NCBI RefSeq assembly: GCF_017652985.1
Contig: NZ_JAGGDJ010000003.1
Span: forward strand, 310,001-374,000
Direction of reading: 5' to 3'
Source of the DNA: Paenibacillus artemisiicola
GTDB taxonomy: Bacteria > Bacillota > Bacilli > Paenibacillales > Paenibacillaceae
DNA length: 64,000 nucleotides
The stretch's first letter is position 1. Each line of letters opens with the position of its first letter. Position numbers and translations under genes: made by a program. Below the pieces are notes generated by a model that was given only the letters and a program-made list of their open reading frames with translations, ran no database searches and was not told the DNA's origin. This document shows, piece by piece, positions 43,798-52,605 of the stretch.

Positions 43798-45390
43798 TTA
43801 GTACAGGTTGATTTCTTTCGCTTTGTTCAGATCCGGCAGCTCGACGAGCTTCGCGATCAGCTCTTTCGAGGCGCCTTTGTCCACGGTAAGCACCATGATC
43901 GCGGCGCCGCCTTCGAGCTCGCGGCCGACCTGCATCGCGGCGATGTTGACGCCGTTGTCGCCGAGCAGCGTGCCGACGCTGCCGATGATGCCCGGCTTGT
44001 CGTTATGCGAGACCAGGATCAGGTTGCCTTGCGGCGCCACGTCGACCGTGAACCGGTCGATTTGGACGATCCGCGGGCCGTAGCCCGTCAGCATCGTGCC
44101 CGTCACGAGGCGCGTCGCCGTCTTGGACCGGAGAACGACGGTGATCGAGTTCGTAAAGTCGCGCGCGGCATGCGAGTTGCTCACGACGATGTTCACGTGG
44201 CGGCCCTTCGCCAGATGCAGCGAGTTGACGACGTTCACTTGCTCCGCGCCGAGGTGATGCGACAGCACGCCGCGGACGATATAGCGGGTGAGCGGCTGCG
44301 TGTCGACTTCGGCCAGCTCGCCGGCGTAGCTCACGCTGATCTCTTCGACGGCGCCTTCGATCAGCTGCGAGACGAAGCTGCCCAGCTTCTCGCCGAGGCC
44401 GAAGTACGGCTGCAGCTTGTTCAGCACGTTCGCCGGGATCGGAGGCATGTTCACGGCGTTCAGGAACGGCTTATCGCGCAGGATGTTCAGCACTTGCTCG
44501 GAGACGTCGATCGCGACGTTCTCCTGCGCTTCCACGGTGGAGGCGCCGAGGTGCGGGGTGACGATGATCTTCGGATGGTTCAGGAACGGATGGTCGGCAG
44601 CCGGAGGTTCGACCTCGAACACGTCGAAGGCGGCGCCGGCGACGATCCCCTGATCGGCGGCTTCCACGAGGGCGAGCTCGTCAATGATGCCCCCGCGGGC
44701 GCAGTTCACGATGCGCATGCCTTTCTTCATGACCTCGAATTGCGGACGGGAGATCATGTGGCGGGTCTCCGGCGTCAGCGGCGTGTGCACCGTCATGAAA
44801 TCCGCGTTGCGCACGATGTCGTCCACGCTGGACATCCGGATGCCGAGCTTCTCCGCGCGCTCTTCCGTCAGGAACGGGTCATAGCCCCAAATTTCCATGC
44901 CGAACGCTTTGGCCCGCTTGGCCACTTCGCTGCCGATGCGGCCCATGCCGAGAACGCCCAGGATCTTGCCGCGCAGCTCGACGCCGAGGAAGGACTTGCG
45001 GTCCCACTCGCCGCCGACCGTTTTCAGGTAGGCCTGCGGGATGTGGCGGGCGACGGCCATCATCATCGCGAACGTGTGCTCGCAGGTCGTGATCGTGTTC
45101 CCGTCCGGCGCGTTGATGACGATGATGCCGCGCTGCGTGGCCGCTTCCAAATCGATGTTGTCGACCCCGACGCCTGCGCGTCCGACGACTTTAAGCGACT
45201 TGCCGGCGTCCATGATCCGCGCGGTGACCCGCGTCTGGCTGCGCACGAGCAGGGCATCGTAGTCGCCGATGATGGCGACAAGCTCGTCTTCGCTGAGGCC
45301 CGGCTTCTTGTCGACCGTCACGTCCTCCGCATCCACGAGCTTCTGAATGCCTAAATCGCTGATCGGATCTGAGACCAAAACTTTGAACAT
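43798..45390 (-). CDS. serA: D-3-phosphoglycerate dehydrogenase
   Basis: The 530-residue enzyme starts serine synthesis by oxidising 3-phosphoglycerate with NAD+. The nucleotide-binding motif LGVLGMGRIGSEVAKRAKAF and the catalytic region from NCARGGIIDELAL to TPHLGAST are present. The extra ASB domain and a C-terminal ACT domain (DKPGIIGSVGTLLGDNGVNI) make it the long form, which can bind serine. AGGAGGC precedes the ATG on the minus strand. It is divergent from the rhodanese gene, and its 170-base leader shows no T-box motif. Confidence 0.94.
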   Translation of the reverse strand: MFKVLVSDPISDLGIQKLVDAEDVTVDKKPGLSEDELVAIIGDYDALLVRSQTRVTARIMDAGKSLKVVGRAGVGVDNIDLEAATQRGIIVINAPDGNTITTCEHTFAMMMAVARHIPQAYLKTVGGEWDRKSFLGVELRGKILGVLGMGRIGSEVAKRAKAFGMEIWGYDPFLTEERAEKLGIRMSSVDDIVRNADFMTVHTPLTPETRHMISRPQFEVMKKGMRIVNCARGGIIDELALVEAADQGIVAGAAFDVFEVEPPAADHPFLNHPKIIVTPHLGASTVEAQENVAIDVSEQVLNILRDKPFLNAVNMPPIPANVLNKLQPYFGLGEKLGSFVSQLIEGAVEEISVSYAGELAEVDTQPLTRYIVRGVLSHHLGAEQVNVVNSLHLAKGRHVNIVVSNSHAARDFTNSITVVLRSKTATRLVTGTMLTGYGPRIVQIDRFTVDVAPQGNLILVSHNDKPGIIGSVGTLLGDNGVNIAAMQVGRELEGGAAIMVLTVDKGASKELIAKLVELPDLNKAKEINLY

Positions 45391-45562
45391 GTTGGATTGC
45401 CTCCTGAGCGTTTGTATGATGGATATATAGTAGAAGCGAAAGACCCCCGTCCATCCGCCGCACGCGGCGGCGCCAAAGGCGAGAGTCTGTTCGCGCGATC
45501 ACACATCGGGCTATGAACGAATCCTGTGGAACGGCAATTTCGGGCTGATTTATGTTTCCCCT

Positions 45563-45590
45563 ATTATAGCAAGCTGAAAAGCAATTGCAA
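45563..45590 (-). promoter_or_regulatory. sigma-A promoter for serA
   Basis: On the minus strand, TTGCAA (45585-45590) and TATAAT (45563-45568) are 16 bases apart. Confidence 0.7.
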
Positions 45591-45600
45591 TGCTTAAAAC

Positions 45601-45629
45601 TTGCTCAAATGTGAAAATTTCGTTATGAT
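45601..45629 (+). promoter_or_regulatory. sigma-A promoter for the rhodanese gene
   Basis: TTGCTC (45601-45606) and TATGAT (45624-45629) are 17 bases apart. The -35 lies back to back with the serA -35. Confidence 0.65.
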
Positions 45630-45654
45630 CGACCGTAAACGGGAGGTTATCGAA

Positions 45655-45981
45655 ATGGACGTTTGGCGCGACATTCAACCGGACGCTTTCTGGCAATTGG
45701 CGCGGGAAGGGAAGCTTGAGCCGGATCAAATCATAGACGTGCGGGAGCCCGAGGAGTGGGACTATTATCATTTGGAGGGCAGCACGTTGCTGCCGCTTTC
45801 GTCCTTCATGGATACGTGGACGCAGGTACCGGCGGACAAAACGGTTTACGTGATTTGCGCGCACGGCGTGCGCAGCCAGGCGGTTTGCCGCTTCTTAAGC
45901 GAGAAGGGATACGGCGGCCTCGCCAACGTGGTCGGCGGCATGGCTGCGGTATCCCTTCATGACGGCTTTCGTTATGATTAA
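45655..45981 (+). CDS. rhodanese-like single-domain protein
   Basis: The 108-residue protein is one rhodanese domain. The entry motif is QIIDVREPEEWDYYHLEGS, and the active loop VICAHGVRSQAVC carries the catalytic Cys near residue 74. Such proteins move sulphur or bind anions in the cytosol; the substrate is not visible. ATG 45655 is 7 bases behind GGAGGT. It faces the next minus-strand gene tail to tail with a gap of about 27 bases. Confidence 0.88.
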   Translation: MDVWRDIQPDAFWQLAREGKLEPDQIIDVREPEEWDYYHLEGSTLLPLSSFMDTWTQVPADKTVYVICAHGVRSQAVCRFLSEKGYGGLANVVGGMAAVSLHDGFRYD

Positions 45982-46008
45982 ACGCGCATCGGGGCCGCAT
46001 GTCCGGAT

Positions 46009-46935
46009 TTATTCCTCCTCCGGGAAGAAAAACGGAAGCTGCGGCAGCAGTTCCTTCGGATACAGTTCGTCCTTGCTGCCTCCGAAATCGCCGGCCCGGA
46101 CCGCCTCCGTCTTGACGAGCAGGTCGATGACGGCATCGACCGTGCGCATCTTCATGGAGCTCGCCTGGCCGGAATGGATGAACTCGTCCACGCGCGAAGC
46201 GAGGTCCTGCGGGTAGAAGGCGGCGAGCGACTTGCGCGCGTTCAACTGGTCCGCGGCCACTTTGTTCTTGACCGTCAGCGGGAGCTTCTTCCAATCCGCG
46301 AGGCTGAGCCCGCCCGGCGCTTCGTATTCGCCCGGAATGGCCGGGTTGACGGAGGCGCTCCATTTCAGCATCGCCGCGTAATAGTCCTGCTGGCCGCCGA
46401 GCGCGTATTTCACGGCATCGGCGTAATAGGCGTCTTTCTCCAGCGCCTGAGCCAGCTCGGCCCCGGCCATGTCCTTGACGGAGCCGGCGCCGCGCGACGC
46501 GGCTTCGTCGAACATGCGCAGGCTTTTGAGCAGCTGAAGCTGCGCGGTTTCCAGCAGCGGCGAGTTGGCGGGCACGGACGCGCGTTCGGCTTCCTTGTAG
46601 GTTTGCTCGGCGGTGCCCGACAGATCGTTCAGGGCGGAACCGGCGTTGGCCAACTGGCCGGCCGTCAATTTGCGGAACGTGGCGAACCATTCGTTTTGAA
46701 ATTCACGATAGGGCAAATATACGGTATGATAGAAGGAAACGAGATCCTGCTGCTGATAGGCATCCGCGTTTCCTTTCGTGCTTCCGCTGAGATGTTTCGC
46801 GGGCTCGACCAGCCGAGCCTCGGTTTTTTCGGATCCGATTTTGACGCCGTAGAAAAACGCGCCGACCGCGAAAACGAGCATGAACAGAAAGCCGAGACTA
46901 AAAAGCATTTCGGTGCGCGTTAGCCGTTTCTCCAT
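46009..46935 (-). CDS. membrane-anchored protein of unknown function
   Basis: I do not recognise this 308-residue protein. It has one N-terminal helix (MLFSLGFLFMLVFAVGAFFYG, starting near residue 10) followed by a mostly helical, Ala-rich external domain of about 270 residues with no Cys and no catalytic motif I know. The start is taken as MEKRLTRTE at 46935, because AAGGGG is 7 bases upstream; an ATG at 46950 is in frame but precedes that site. It is divergent from the CPBP protease gene, with an inverted repeat between them. It could be a Paenibacillaceae-specific envelope protein. Confidence 0.7.
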   Translation of the reverse strand: MEKRLTRTEMLFSLGFLFMLVFAVGAFFYGVKIGSEKTEARLVEPAKHLSGSTKGNADAYQQQDLVSFYHTVYLPYREFQNEWFATFRKLTAGQLANAGSALNDLSGTAEQTYKEAERASVPANSPLLETAQLQLLKSLRMFDEAASRGAGSVKDMAGAELAQALEKDAYYADAVKYALGGQQDYYAAMLKWSASVNPAIPGEYEAPGGLSLADWKKLPLTVKNKVAADQLNARKSLAAFYPQDLASRVDEFIHSGQASSMKMRTVDAVIDLLVKTEAVRAGDFGGSKDELYPKELLPQLPFFFPEEE

Positions 46936-46989
46936 GTTAATCCCCTTCATATTCTATACTTTTTTCGACAAATTTCTCGCAACCGTCCT

Positions 46990-47012
46990 ACTAGTATAGG
47001 ATAAATCCTAGT
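46990..47012. promoter_or_regulatory. nested inverted repeat between divergent genes
   Basis: ACTAG (46990-46994) and CTAGT (47008-47012) flank TAGGAT and ATCCTA (46997-47010). The AT-rich dyad in GC-rich DNA between divergent starts is operator-like. Confidence 0.5.
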
Positions 47013-47049
47013 AAAAGGAAATATAAACCTACCATGGCAGGAGCAGGAC

Positions 47050-47643
47050 ATGAAAAAATTCGATCTTCGCAAAATCAGGCTGAAAACGACGCGCATCGAC
47101 GATATCGATGACCGGATGCTCCTGATCAATTTGTACGCGACGCAGGCGATTACTTTCATTATCGGTTTCGTTTGGCTGTTATTTCAGCGCCGCAATCCAT
47201 TTTCTTTGTACGCGCCGGAGAACGATTGGCAATTTCTCTATTGGGGCCTCGGCCTGGCCGCGGCGGTCGTCTTGCTCGACATGCTCGCGGCACGCTTCGT
47301 GCCGGACGAAGCGAACGACGACGGCGGGGTGAACGACCGGATCTTCCGGACGCGGCCGATCTGGCACATCGCGCTGCTGTCGCTCGTCGTGGCGATCTGC
47401 GAGGAAACGCTGTTTCGCGGGGCCGTGCAGCATCACATCGGACCGTACTGGACGAGCATCGTATTCGCTACCATCCACGTCCGTTATTTGCGGCATTGGA
47501 TTCCGACGGGCCTCGTATTCGTGATCAGCTACGCGCTCGGTTGGATCTATATTCGGACCGGAACGCTGCTGGCGCCGATTCTCGCGCATTTCGTCATCGA
47601 TTTGGTCATGGGGCTCGTGATCCGGTTTCGGAGGGAACCATGA
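47050..47643 (+). CDS. CPBP-family intramembrane metalloprotease
   Basis: The 197-residue polytopic protein has the Abi/CPBP motifs: EETLFRGAVQHH (motif 1, EExxxR), FATIHVRYL (motif 2) and LAHFVIDL (motif 3). Helices occur at ITFIIGFVWLLF, LYWGLGLAAAVVLLDMLA and LVFVISYALGWIYI. In Bacillota such proteins serve in peptide processing, membrane stress or bacteriocin immunity; the target here is unknown. CAGGAGCAGG precedes the ATG, and the stop overlaps the next start. Confidence 0.82.
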   Translation: MKKFDLRKIRLKTTRIDDIDDRMLLINLYATQAITFIIGFVWLLFQRRNPFSLYAPENDWQFLYWGLGLAAAVVLLDMLAARFVPDEANDDGGVNDRIFRTRPIWHIALLSLVVAICEETLFRGAVQHHIGPYWTSIVFATIHVRYLRHWIPTGLVFVISYALGWIYIRTGTLLAPILAHFVIDLVMGLVIRFRREP

Positions 47644-47894
47644 GCAGAGTCAAAAAATTCGGCAAACGGACCGGCAAGCCGCTGGACGACTTCTACGACG
47701 AGACCGCCGCGGCGCTGGAGGCGGAATGGGGGCTCGAGAAGGACGGCGAGGAAGCACCGGCCCTGCCGCCGAGGCGGGCGTCCCACCCTTCAAGCAAGCA
47801 GCAGCTGACGCGCTGGTTTTACCGGCTGCTCATCTTCTTGTTCCTGCTCTTGCTCGCGGGTTTGCTGTGGTGGGGAAGGCAGTTCGACTATTAG
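47640..47894 (+). CDS. small tail-anchored membrane protein, unknown
   Basis: This 84-residue protein is not recognised. It has a charged N-terminal half (KFGKRTGKPLDDFYDETAAA) and one C-terminal helix, LLIFLFLLLLAGLLWWG, near residues 63-79. It overlaps the CPBP gene by 4 bases (ATGA). The coupling implies a shared role, possibly as partner or substrate of the protease, which is inference. Confidence 0.65.
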   Translation: MSRVKKFGKRTGKPLDDFYDETAAALEAEWGLEKDGEEAPALPPRRASHPSSKQQLTRWFYRLLIFLFLLLLAGLLWWGRQFDY

Positions 47895-47946
47895 AGACGT
47901 TGCGCAAGAGTAAGGGGAACGCCATTCGGAGGTGCAAGCGGGAATC

Positions 47947-48819
47947 ATGACATTCATATGGATAGCGGCTGCCGTCGCAATATTCGGCTTGTTGGCCTTG
48001 GGGCATATGGTACGCGCGTCGTACCGGTACAGACTGGACGTGCAGGAAGCCGCGTTCGAGCGGCTGCCGCAAGCGTTCGACGGCACGGCGCTGTTGTTTA
48101 TCAGCGACGTTCACCGGCGCGTCATTCCGAACCGGCTCATCGACGCGTTCGCGCAGGCCGGCGGCGCCGATTTGGTGCTGATCGGCGGCGACTTGCGCGA
48201 GAAGAAGGTGCCGGATGCGCGCATCCGGGAAAATTTGCGGCGGCTGTCGCGGATCGCGCCGATGTACATGGTGCACGGCAATCACGATTATGACGAGGAT
48301 ATTCGCCCGTTCGAGGTGCTGCTGGAGGAAGAACGCGTGCGGCTGCTCGCGAACGAGTCTGTCGTGCTGGAGCAGAAGGACGGAAGCCGGATCCGGCTCG
48401 CCGGGGTCGACGATCCGCGCACCGATCACGAGCGGCCCGATCTGGCGCTCGCCGACATGGAGGACGGCCGGGGCCAACTGTTCACGATACTGTTGTCGCA
48501 CGATCCCATCATCGCCAAACGGCTGAAGGGCGACGAGTACATAGACTTGGTCCTGTCGGGACATACGCACGGCGGACAGGTGGCGCTGCCGGTGATCGGC
48601 CCGCTTTGGCGCGGGGAAGGCGATTCCGGCTATTGGCGGGGCTGGTTCGATTTCGACCGGCCGGCGCGGGGCGTCCCGAAGATGCGGCTGTTCGTCAGCT
48701 GCGGCTTCGGGACGTCGAGGCTGCCGATCCGGCTCTTGACGGAGCCGCAGCTGCACCGGATCACTTTACGTTCTTCGGGGGCGCATCCAGACCAAGATCG
48801 ATCGAAGCGGGGTCGATGA
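47947..48819 (+). CDS. metallophosphoesterase, membrane-anchored
   Basis: The 290-residue protein has an N-terminal helix (WIAAAVAIFGLLALGHMV) and a calcineurin-like domain. Metal motifs are FISDVHRR, LIGGDLREK, MVHGNHDYDE, LSHDPI and LSGHTHGGQ. Its layout is that of YkuE/YpbG-like phosphoesterases acting on lipid or nucleotide phosphates. The ATG at 47947 is chosen although spacing from GGAGGTG is long. The last 59 bases overlap the convergent deacetylase gene. Confidence 0.85.
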   Translation: MTFIWIAAAVAIFGLLALGHMVRASYRYRLDVQEAAFERLPQAFDGTALLFISDVHRRVIPNRLIDAFAQAGGADLVLIGGDLREKKVPDARIRENLRRLSRIAPMYMVHGNHDYDEDIRPFEVLLEEERVRLLANESVVLEQKDGSRIRLAGVDDPRTDHERPDLALADMEDGRGQLFTILLSHDPIIAKRLKGDEYIDLVLSGHTHGGQVALPVIGPLWRGEGDSGYWRGWFDFDRPARGVPKMRLFVSCGFGTSRLPIRLLTEPQLHRITLRSSGAHPDQDRSKRGR

Positions 48820-49768
48820 AGCCGTAGCCTTTCGCTTCCAGCTTCGTCAGCAGCGCATCGAGCGCTTCGGTCGTCCACGGCAGCTCGTGCATGAGTATGT
48901 TCACGCCGGGATGAAGCTGCTCGAGCACGTTGGCGATGACTTTGTCCGGTTTGTCGCGGGAGCCCGCGTCCCAGTCGAGCGAGCCGTTCGACCATGTCAT
49001 GTACAGCATGCCTTGGCCGCGCACGATGCGCTTGACCGAGTCGTTGCCCGAGCCGAACGGCGGCCGGAAGAAGACGGGCGCGCTGCCGGTGACTTTTTTC
49101 ACGATGCTTTGGACGTCGACGATCTGCTTTCGGACGGTCGCTTCTTTTTCTTTCTTCAAATCAATATGATCCCAGGAATGGTTGCCGATCGCTTGGCCGC
49201 GGTCGGCGATTTTTTTGAGCAGCTCCGGATGGCTCTTCACGCGGTAGCCGTTCACGAAGAAGATCGCTTTCGCCTTGTGCTTATCCAGCGTATCGAGCAG
49301 CGACGTGACCGTCTTATCCGCTTTCGGCCCGTCGTCGAACGTCAGCAGGACGACCTTGGCGCTAGCAGCCGCTTTATCGATAGGGACGAAGCTGTAAACG
49401 GCGTTCATGCGGTACAGCTTCTTGACGGCATGCCCGGCGGGGTTCGCGCCGCCGGAAGGCGCGGTCGGCGCGGGCGAGGAAGGCTTGCCCGCGTTCGTTT
49501 GGCCGCCCCCGTTGGCGCCGCCGGGAGCTTCGGCCGAGCCGGATTTCGTTCCGCCGGCTGCCGCGTTCGAGCCGGCGCCCCCGTTCGTTTCGCTCGCGCC
49601 GGGCAGCGATTGCGGCTTATTCGCGCTGCCGGGATTGGCCTGCTCGGCGGACGGTTTCGGCTCTTTCGGCGCCGTGGAATTTTGCGCGGTCGCGCAGCCG
49701 GCGGCAAGCGCGAGCGCCAGCCCCAGCAGGATCGTCGTCGTCGTTCGAATTGCGTTTCGCGGTTTCAT
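48761..49768 (-). CDS. polysaccharide deacetylase lipoprotein
   Basis: The 335-residue minus-strand protein has a lipoprotein signal ending in the lipobox LAAGC, so it should sit on the outer membrane face. A low-complexity linker of Gly, Ala, Ser, Pro and Asn spans residues 25-115. The NodB domain follows, with TFDDGP (catalytic Asp and metal Asp), NHSWDH (metal His pair), RPPFGSGN and LMHELPWTTEAL. It probably removes acetyl groups from peptidoglycan or another glycan. GGAGG lies about 10 bases before ATG 49768. It converges on, and overlaps, the metallophosphoesterase gene. Confidence 0.86.
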   Translation of the reverse strand: MKPRNAIRTTTTILLGLALALAAGCATAQNSTAPKEPKPSAEQANPGSANKPQSLPGASETNGGAGSNAAAGGTKSGSAEAPGGANGGGQTNAGKPSSPAPTAPSGGANPAGHAVKKLYRMNAVYSFVPIDKAAASAKVVLLTFDDGPKADKTVTSLLDTLDKHKAKAIFFVNGYRVKSHPELLKKIADRGQAIGNHSWDHIDLKKEKEATVRKQIVDVQSIVKKVTGSAPVFFRPPFGSGNDSVKRIVRGQGMLYMTWSNGSLDWDAGSRDKPDKVIANVLEQLHPGVNILMHELPWTTEALDALLTKLEAKGYGFIDPASIDLGLDAPPKNVK

Positions 49769-49954
49769 GTTCAGCGAACCTCCTTGGTCGAAAGCACCGG
49801 ACGTGCCCCGAGGATTGCCCTCATTGTAGCATATTATGGCCAAGCGCCCGATCTTTCCGCTTTCCTAAATTTGTGGTGGGATGGCCGCCGGCGGAGCGGG
49901 TCACACTATGGGCGAACCGAAACGCATCAGCAAGTTGGAGGAGGACTTTTCCCG

Positions 49955-50269
49955 ATGAAATGGTCTGTATTTCTGCTTGGGGGTCTGGCCGGCGCCGCCG
50001 CCGCGGCTTATGTCGCCAAAAGAAGACCCGGAATGTTCGCATGGGCGACCAGCGCGGCCGGAATGGCCATGTCGGGCGTCTCGAGAAGAGCGATGGGAGC
50101 GGTCGTGAGCCGCAAATTCGGCGAAGCGCGTCATGCTTCCGCTGCGCATAAGGAAGGCGCCGCGAGAGATTCCGCGGGCGCTTGGGGACAGATTGAAATG
50201 ATGCTGAACAGCGACCCCGGTCTCAAGCATCAGGTCGACGCGATCAAATCCGAAGCGAAGACGCATTAA
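49955..50269 (+). CDS. small membrane protein, YtxH-like layout
   Basis: The 104-residue protein starts with a Gly/Ala-rich helix (WSVFLLGGLAGAAAAAYVA) and continues as a basic, Ala-rich helical tail ending DPGLKHQVDAIKSEAKTH. I do not recognise a family with confidence; the layout is like YtxH-type envelope stress proteins. GGAGGAGG precedes ATG 49955 by 10 bases. A terminator follows. Confidence 0.65.
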   Translation: MKWSVFLLGGLAGAAAAAYVAKRRPGMFAWATSAAGMAMSGVSRRAMGAVVSRKFGEARHASAAHKEGAARDSAGAWGQIEMMLNSDPGLKHQVDAIKSEAKTH

Positions 50270-50296
50270 AGCGAGACACGAAATGTGGACAAAAAC

Positions 50297-50354
50297 GAAT
50301 CGTTTCCTTCCCGGCTGCGTATATACAGTTGGGAGCGGAGGCGATTCTTTTTTT
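50297..50354 (+). terminator. intrinsic terminator after the YtxH-like gene
   Basis: GAATCG (50297-50302) pairs with CGATTC (50342-50347), supported by inner TCC/GGA and CCC/GGG pairs, followed by TTTTTTT. Confidence 0.6.
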
Positions 50355-50420
50355 GGCGCGGTAGTGCATTCCGATCCCAGACATGCTAACATAGCAATAA
50401 GTACATTTTATTCACCAAAC

Positions 50421-50448
50421 CACGGCGTCTACATACGCTGTGTATAAC
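50421..50448 (+). promoter_or_regulatory. inverted repeat and TATAAC box before mecA
   Basis: CACGGCGT (50421-50428) and ACGCTGTG (50435-50442) form an 8-bp stem with one wobble, directly before TATAAC (50443-50448). This may be an operator overlapping the mecA promoter. Confidence 0.4.
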
Positions 50449-50535
50449 AAATGTTACCCGCGTTCAATCGCTTTCGACGAAGGTTTTTGCTCCGAATAGA
50501 CGAAGCAGATGCTTTTCGAAAAGGAGGATCCTATC

Positions 50536-51141
50536 ATGAAAATCGAACGGCTCAATCAAGACAAAATCCGAATCTTCCTGACGTTCGACGACTTGCTGGA
50601 GCGTGGGATCCAGAAGGAAGACATGTGGCGCGAAATTCCGAAAGTCCATGAGCTGTTCAGCGAAATGATGGATCAAGCCTACAGCGAGCTCGGCTTCGAT
50701 GCCAGCGGCCCGTTGGCCGTGGAGGTGTTTGCGCTTCCTGCTCAAGGCATGGTCGTCATCGTGACGCGCGGCAAAGTGAACGGAAAATCGGACGACCAGC
50801 TGCAAGAAGAAGAAAACGACGAGGACGTTTACGAGATGGAAGTCACGCTGGAGCAGAGCGATATCGTGCTTTACGCGTTCAAGGACATCGAAGATGTCAT
50901 TTCCGTCAGCAAGCAGCTCAAAGCGGCTGAATTGATCGAAGACGGACGTCTCTATGCCTACAACGGCAAATATATGCTTGCATTCGAGCCGGTCGGCATC
51001 GAGCTGCCCCGCTACCACGCCATCATCGCCCTGTTGGCGGAGTACGGCGAAGCCACGTCGATTACGACCGCGGTTCTCGAAGAATACGGCAAAGTGATCG
51101 TACCTGCCAAAGCGGTGCTTGAAATTTGCACTCATTTCTAA
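50536..51141 (+). CDS. mecA: adaptor protein MecA
   Basis: The 201-residue adaptor brings substrates such as ComK and Spo0A to ClpC. The N-terminal substrate domain begins MKIERLNQDKIRIFLTFDDL. An acidic linker (QLQEEENDEDVYEME) leads to the C-terminal ClpC-binding domain, with LYAFKDIEDVISVSKQL and LYAYNGKYMLAFEP. AGGAGGAT precedes the ATG. It could be the paralogue YpbH, but one copy is seen here and its position next to glutamate dehydrogenase does not decide. Confidence 0.9.
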   Translation: MKIERLNQDKIRIFLTFDDLLERGIQKEDMWREIPKVHELFSEMMDQAYSELGFDASGPLAVEVFALPAQGMVVIVTRGKVNGKSDDQLQEEENDEDVYEMEVTLEQSDIVLYAFKDIEDVISVSKQLKAAELIEDGRLYAYNGKYMLAFEPVGIELPRYHAIIALLAEYGEATSITTAVLEEYGKVIVPAKAVLEICTHF

Positions 51142-51160
51142 AATCGTCGCTTTGCTACTG

Positions 51161-51202
51161 AAAGCATCAGCAGCGGATATCCGCATGTCTGGTGCTTTTT
51201 GT
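51161..51202 (+). terminator. intrinsic terminator after mecA
   Basis: AAAGCATCAG pairs with CTGGTGCTTT, around an inner GCGGATATCCGC palindrome, followed by TTTG and more T. Confidence 0.8.
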
Positions 51203-51289
51203 TTATTCCGGCGCGGCTCGTCGCGGCCGCCCGTCGCATAGTTGCTCTCGCGCCCGATCATACTGAAGGCAAAGGCGGTGAACATTTCC

Positions 51290-52540
51290 ATGACAGAAAT
51301 GGAAAACGACAACGTATTGACCTCGACGCAAATCGTGATCGACGAGGCGCTCCGCAAGCTGGGCTACGGCGACGAAATGGTCGATTTGCTGAAGGAACCG
51401 ATGCGCATGCTCGCCGTGCGCTTTCCGGTGCGCATGGACGACGGCAAGACCCGCGTCTTCATCGGCTATCGCGCCCAGCATAACGACGCCGTCGGCCCGA
51501 CGAAGGGTGGCGTGCGGTTCCATCCCGGCGTTAATGAAGCCGAGGTGAAGGCGCTGTCGATCTGGATGAGCTTGAAATGCGGCATCGCGGATTTGCCGTA
51601 CGGCGGCGGCAAAGGCGGCGTCATTTGCGACCCTCGCAAAATGTCGTTCCGCGAGCTGGAACGGGTAAGCCGCGGCTACGTAAGAGCGATCAGCCAGATC
51701 GTCGGGCCGACCAAGGACATCCCGGCTCCGGACGTCATGACGAACTCGCAGGTCATGGCTTGGATGATGGACGAATACAGCCGCATCCGGGAATTCGACG
51801 CGCCGGGTTTCATTACGGGCAAACCGCTCGTGCTGGGCGGTTCGCATGGCCGGGAAAGCGCCACGGCACGCGGCGTAGCCATCATGATCGACGAGGCGAT
51901 GGGGAAGCTGGGCATCCCGCTGCAAGGCACCCGCGTCGTCATTCAAGGCTTCGGCAACGCGGGCAGCTACCTCGCGAAGTTCATGTACGACGCGGGCGCG
52001 AAAGTGATTGCTATTTCCGATGTGCACGGCGCATTGTATAATGAACAAGGATTGGACATCGCCGACCTGATGGACCGCCGCGATTCGTTCGGGACGGTCA
52101 CCAACTTGTTCAAGAGCACGATCTCGAACGAGGAACTGCTGGCGCTGGAATGCGACGTGCTCGTGCCGGCCGCGATCGAGAACCAAATAACGGCAAGCAA
52201 TGCGGACCGGATTCGTGCTAAAATCATTGTGGAGGCCGCGAACGGTCCCACGACGCTGGAAGCGACCCGCATCGTGACGGACCGCGGCATTCTGCTCGTC
52301 CCGGACGTGCTGGCAAGCGCGGGCGGCGTGATCGTATCCTATTTCGAATGGGTGCAAAACAACCAAGGCTACTATTGGACGGAAGAAGAAGTCGACGCGA
52401 AGCTGCGGCTCATGATGGTGCGCGGTTTCGAAAACGTGTATGAGGTGCATCGGACGAAGAAAGTCGACATGCGCCTGGCCGCGTACATGGTCGGCGTTCG
52501 CAAATTGGCGGAAGCGGTTCGCCTGCGGGGATGGGTATAA
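51290..52540 (+). CDS. gudB: NAD-type glutamate dehydrogenase
   Basis: The 416-residue enzyme oxidises glutamate to 2-oxoglutarate and ammonia. The substrate motif GPTKGGVRFHPGV and the catalytic Lys in LPYGGGKGGVICDP are intact. The Rossmann region VVIQGFGNAGSYLAKFMYD follows near residue 212. ATG 51290 follows AAAGGCGGTGAA. The position before prsW matches gudB in B. subtilis; rocG is the alternative name. The active site shows none of the insertions that inactivate some gudB alleles. Confidence 0.92.
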   Translation: MTEMENDNVLTSTQIVIDEALRKLGYGDEMVDLLKEPMRMLAVRFPVRMDDGKTRVFIGYRAQHNDAVGPTKGGVRFHPGVNEAEVKALSIWMSLKCGIADLPYGGGKGGVICDPRKMSFRELERVSRGYVRAISQIVGPTKDIPAPDVMTNSQVMAWMMDEYSRIREFDAPGFITGKPLVLGGSHGRESATARGVAIMIDEAMGKLGIPLQGTRVVIQGFGNAGSYLAKFMYDAGAKVIAISDVHGALYNEQGLDIADLMDRRDSFGTVTNLFKSTISNEELLALECDVLVPAAIENQITASNADRIRAKIIVEAANGPTTLEATRIVTDRGILLVPDVLASAGGVIVSYFEWVQNNQGYYWTEEEVDAKLRLMMVRGFENVYEVHRTKKVDMRLAAYMVGVRKLAEAVRLRGWV

Positions 52541-52605
52541 CGAAGACGGCTGTCCGGTCTTCTTCCGCGGCGGATCGGTTTCCTTCTGGAAGGTGACACG
52601 GATAA

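Noticed and set aside
45391..45562. Possible T-box or other riboswitch in the serA leader
   Set aside because: No TGGNACCGCG-type T-box sequence is present on the minus strand, and the GC-rich stem near 45460 has no T run.
45000..50300. Less conserved stretch between serA and mecA as a genomic island or defence cluster
   Set aside because: No integrase, transposase, tRNA edge or nuclease/toxin gene is present and composition is similar to the flanks. The genes are envelope-type functions.
51161..51202. Palindrome after mecA as a possible mobile repeat
   Set aside because: It has the stem and T-run form of an intrinsic terminator and occurs once.
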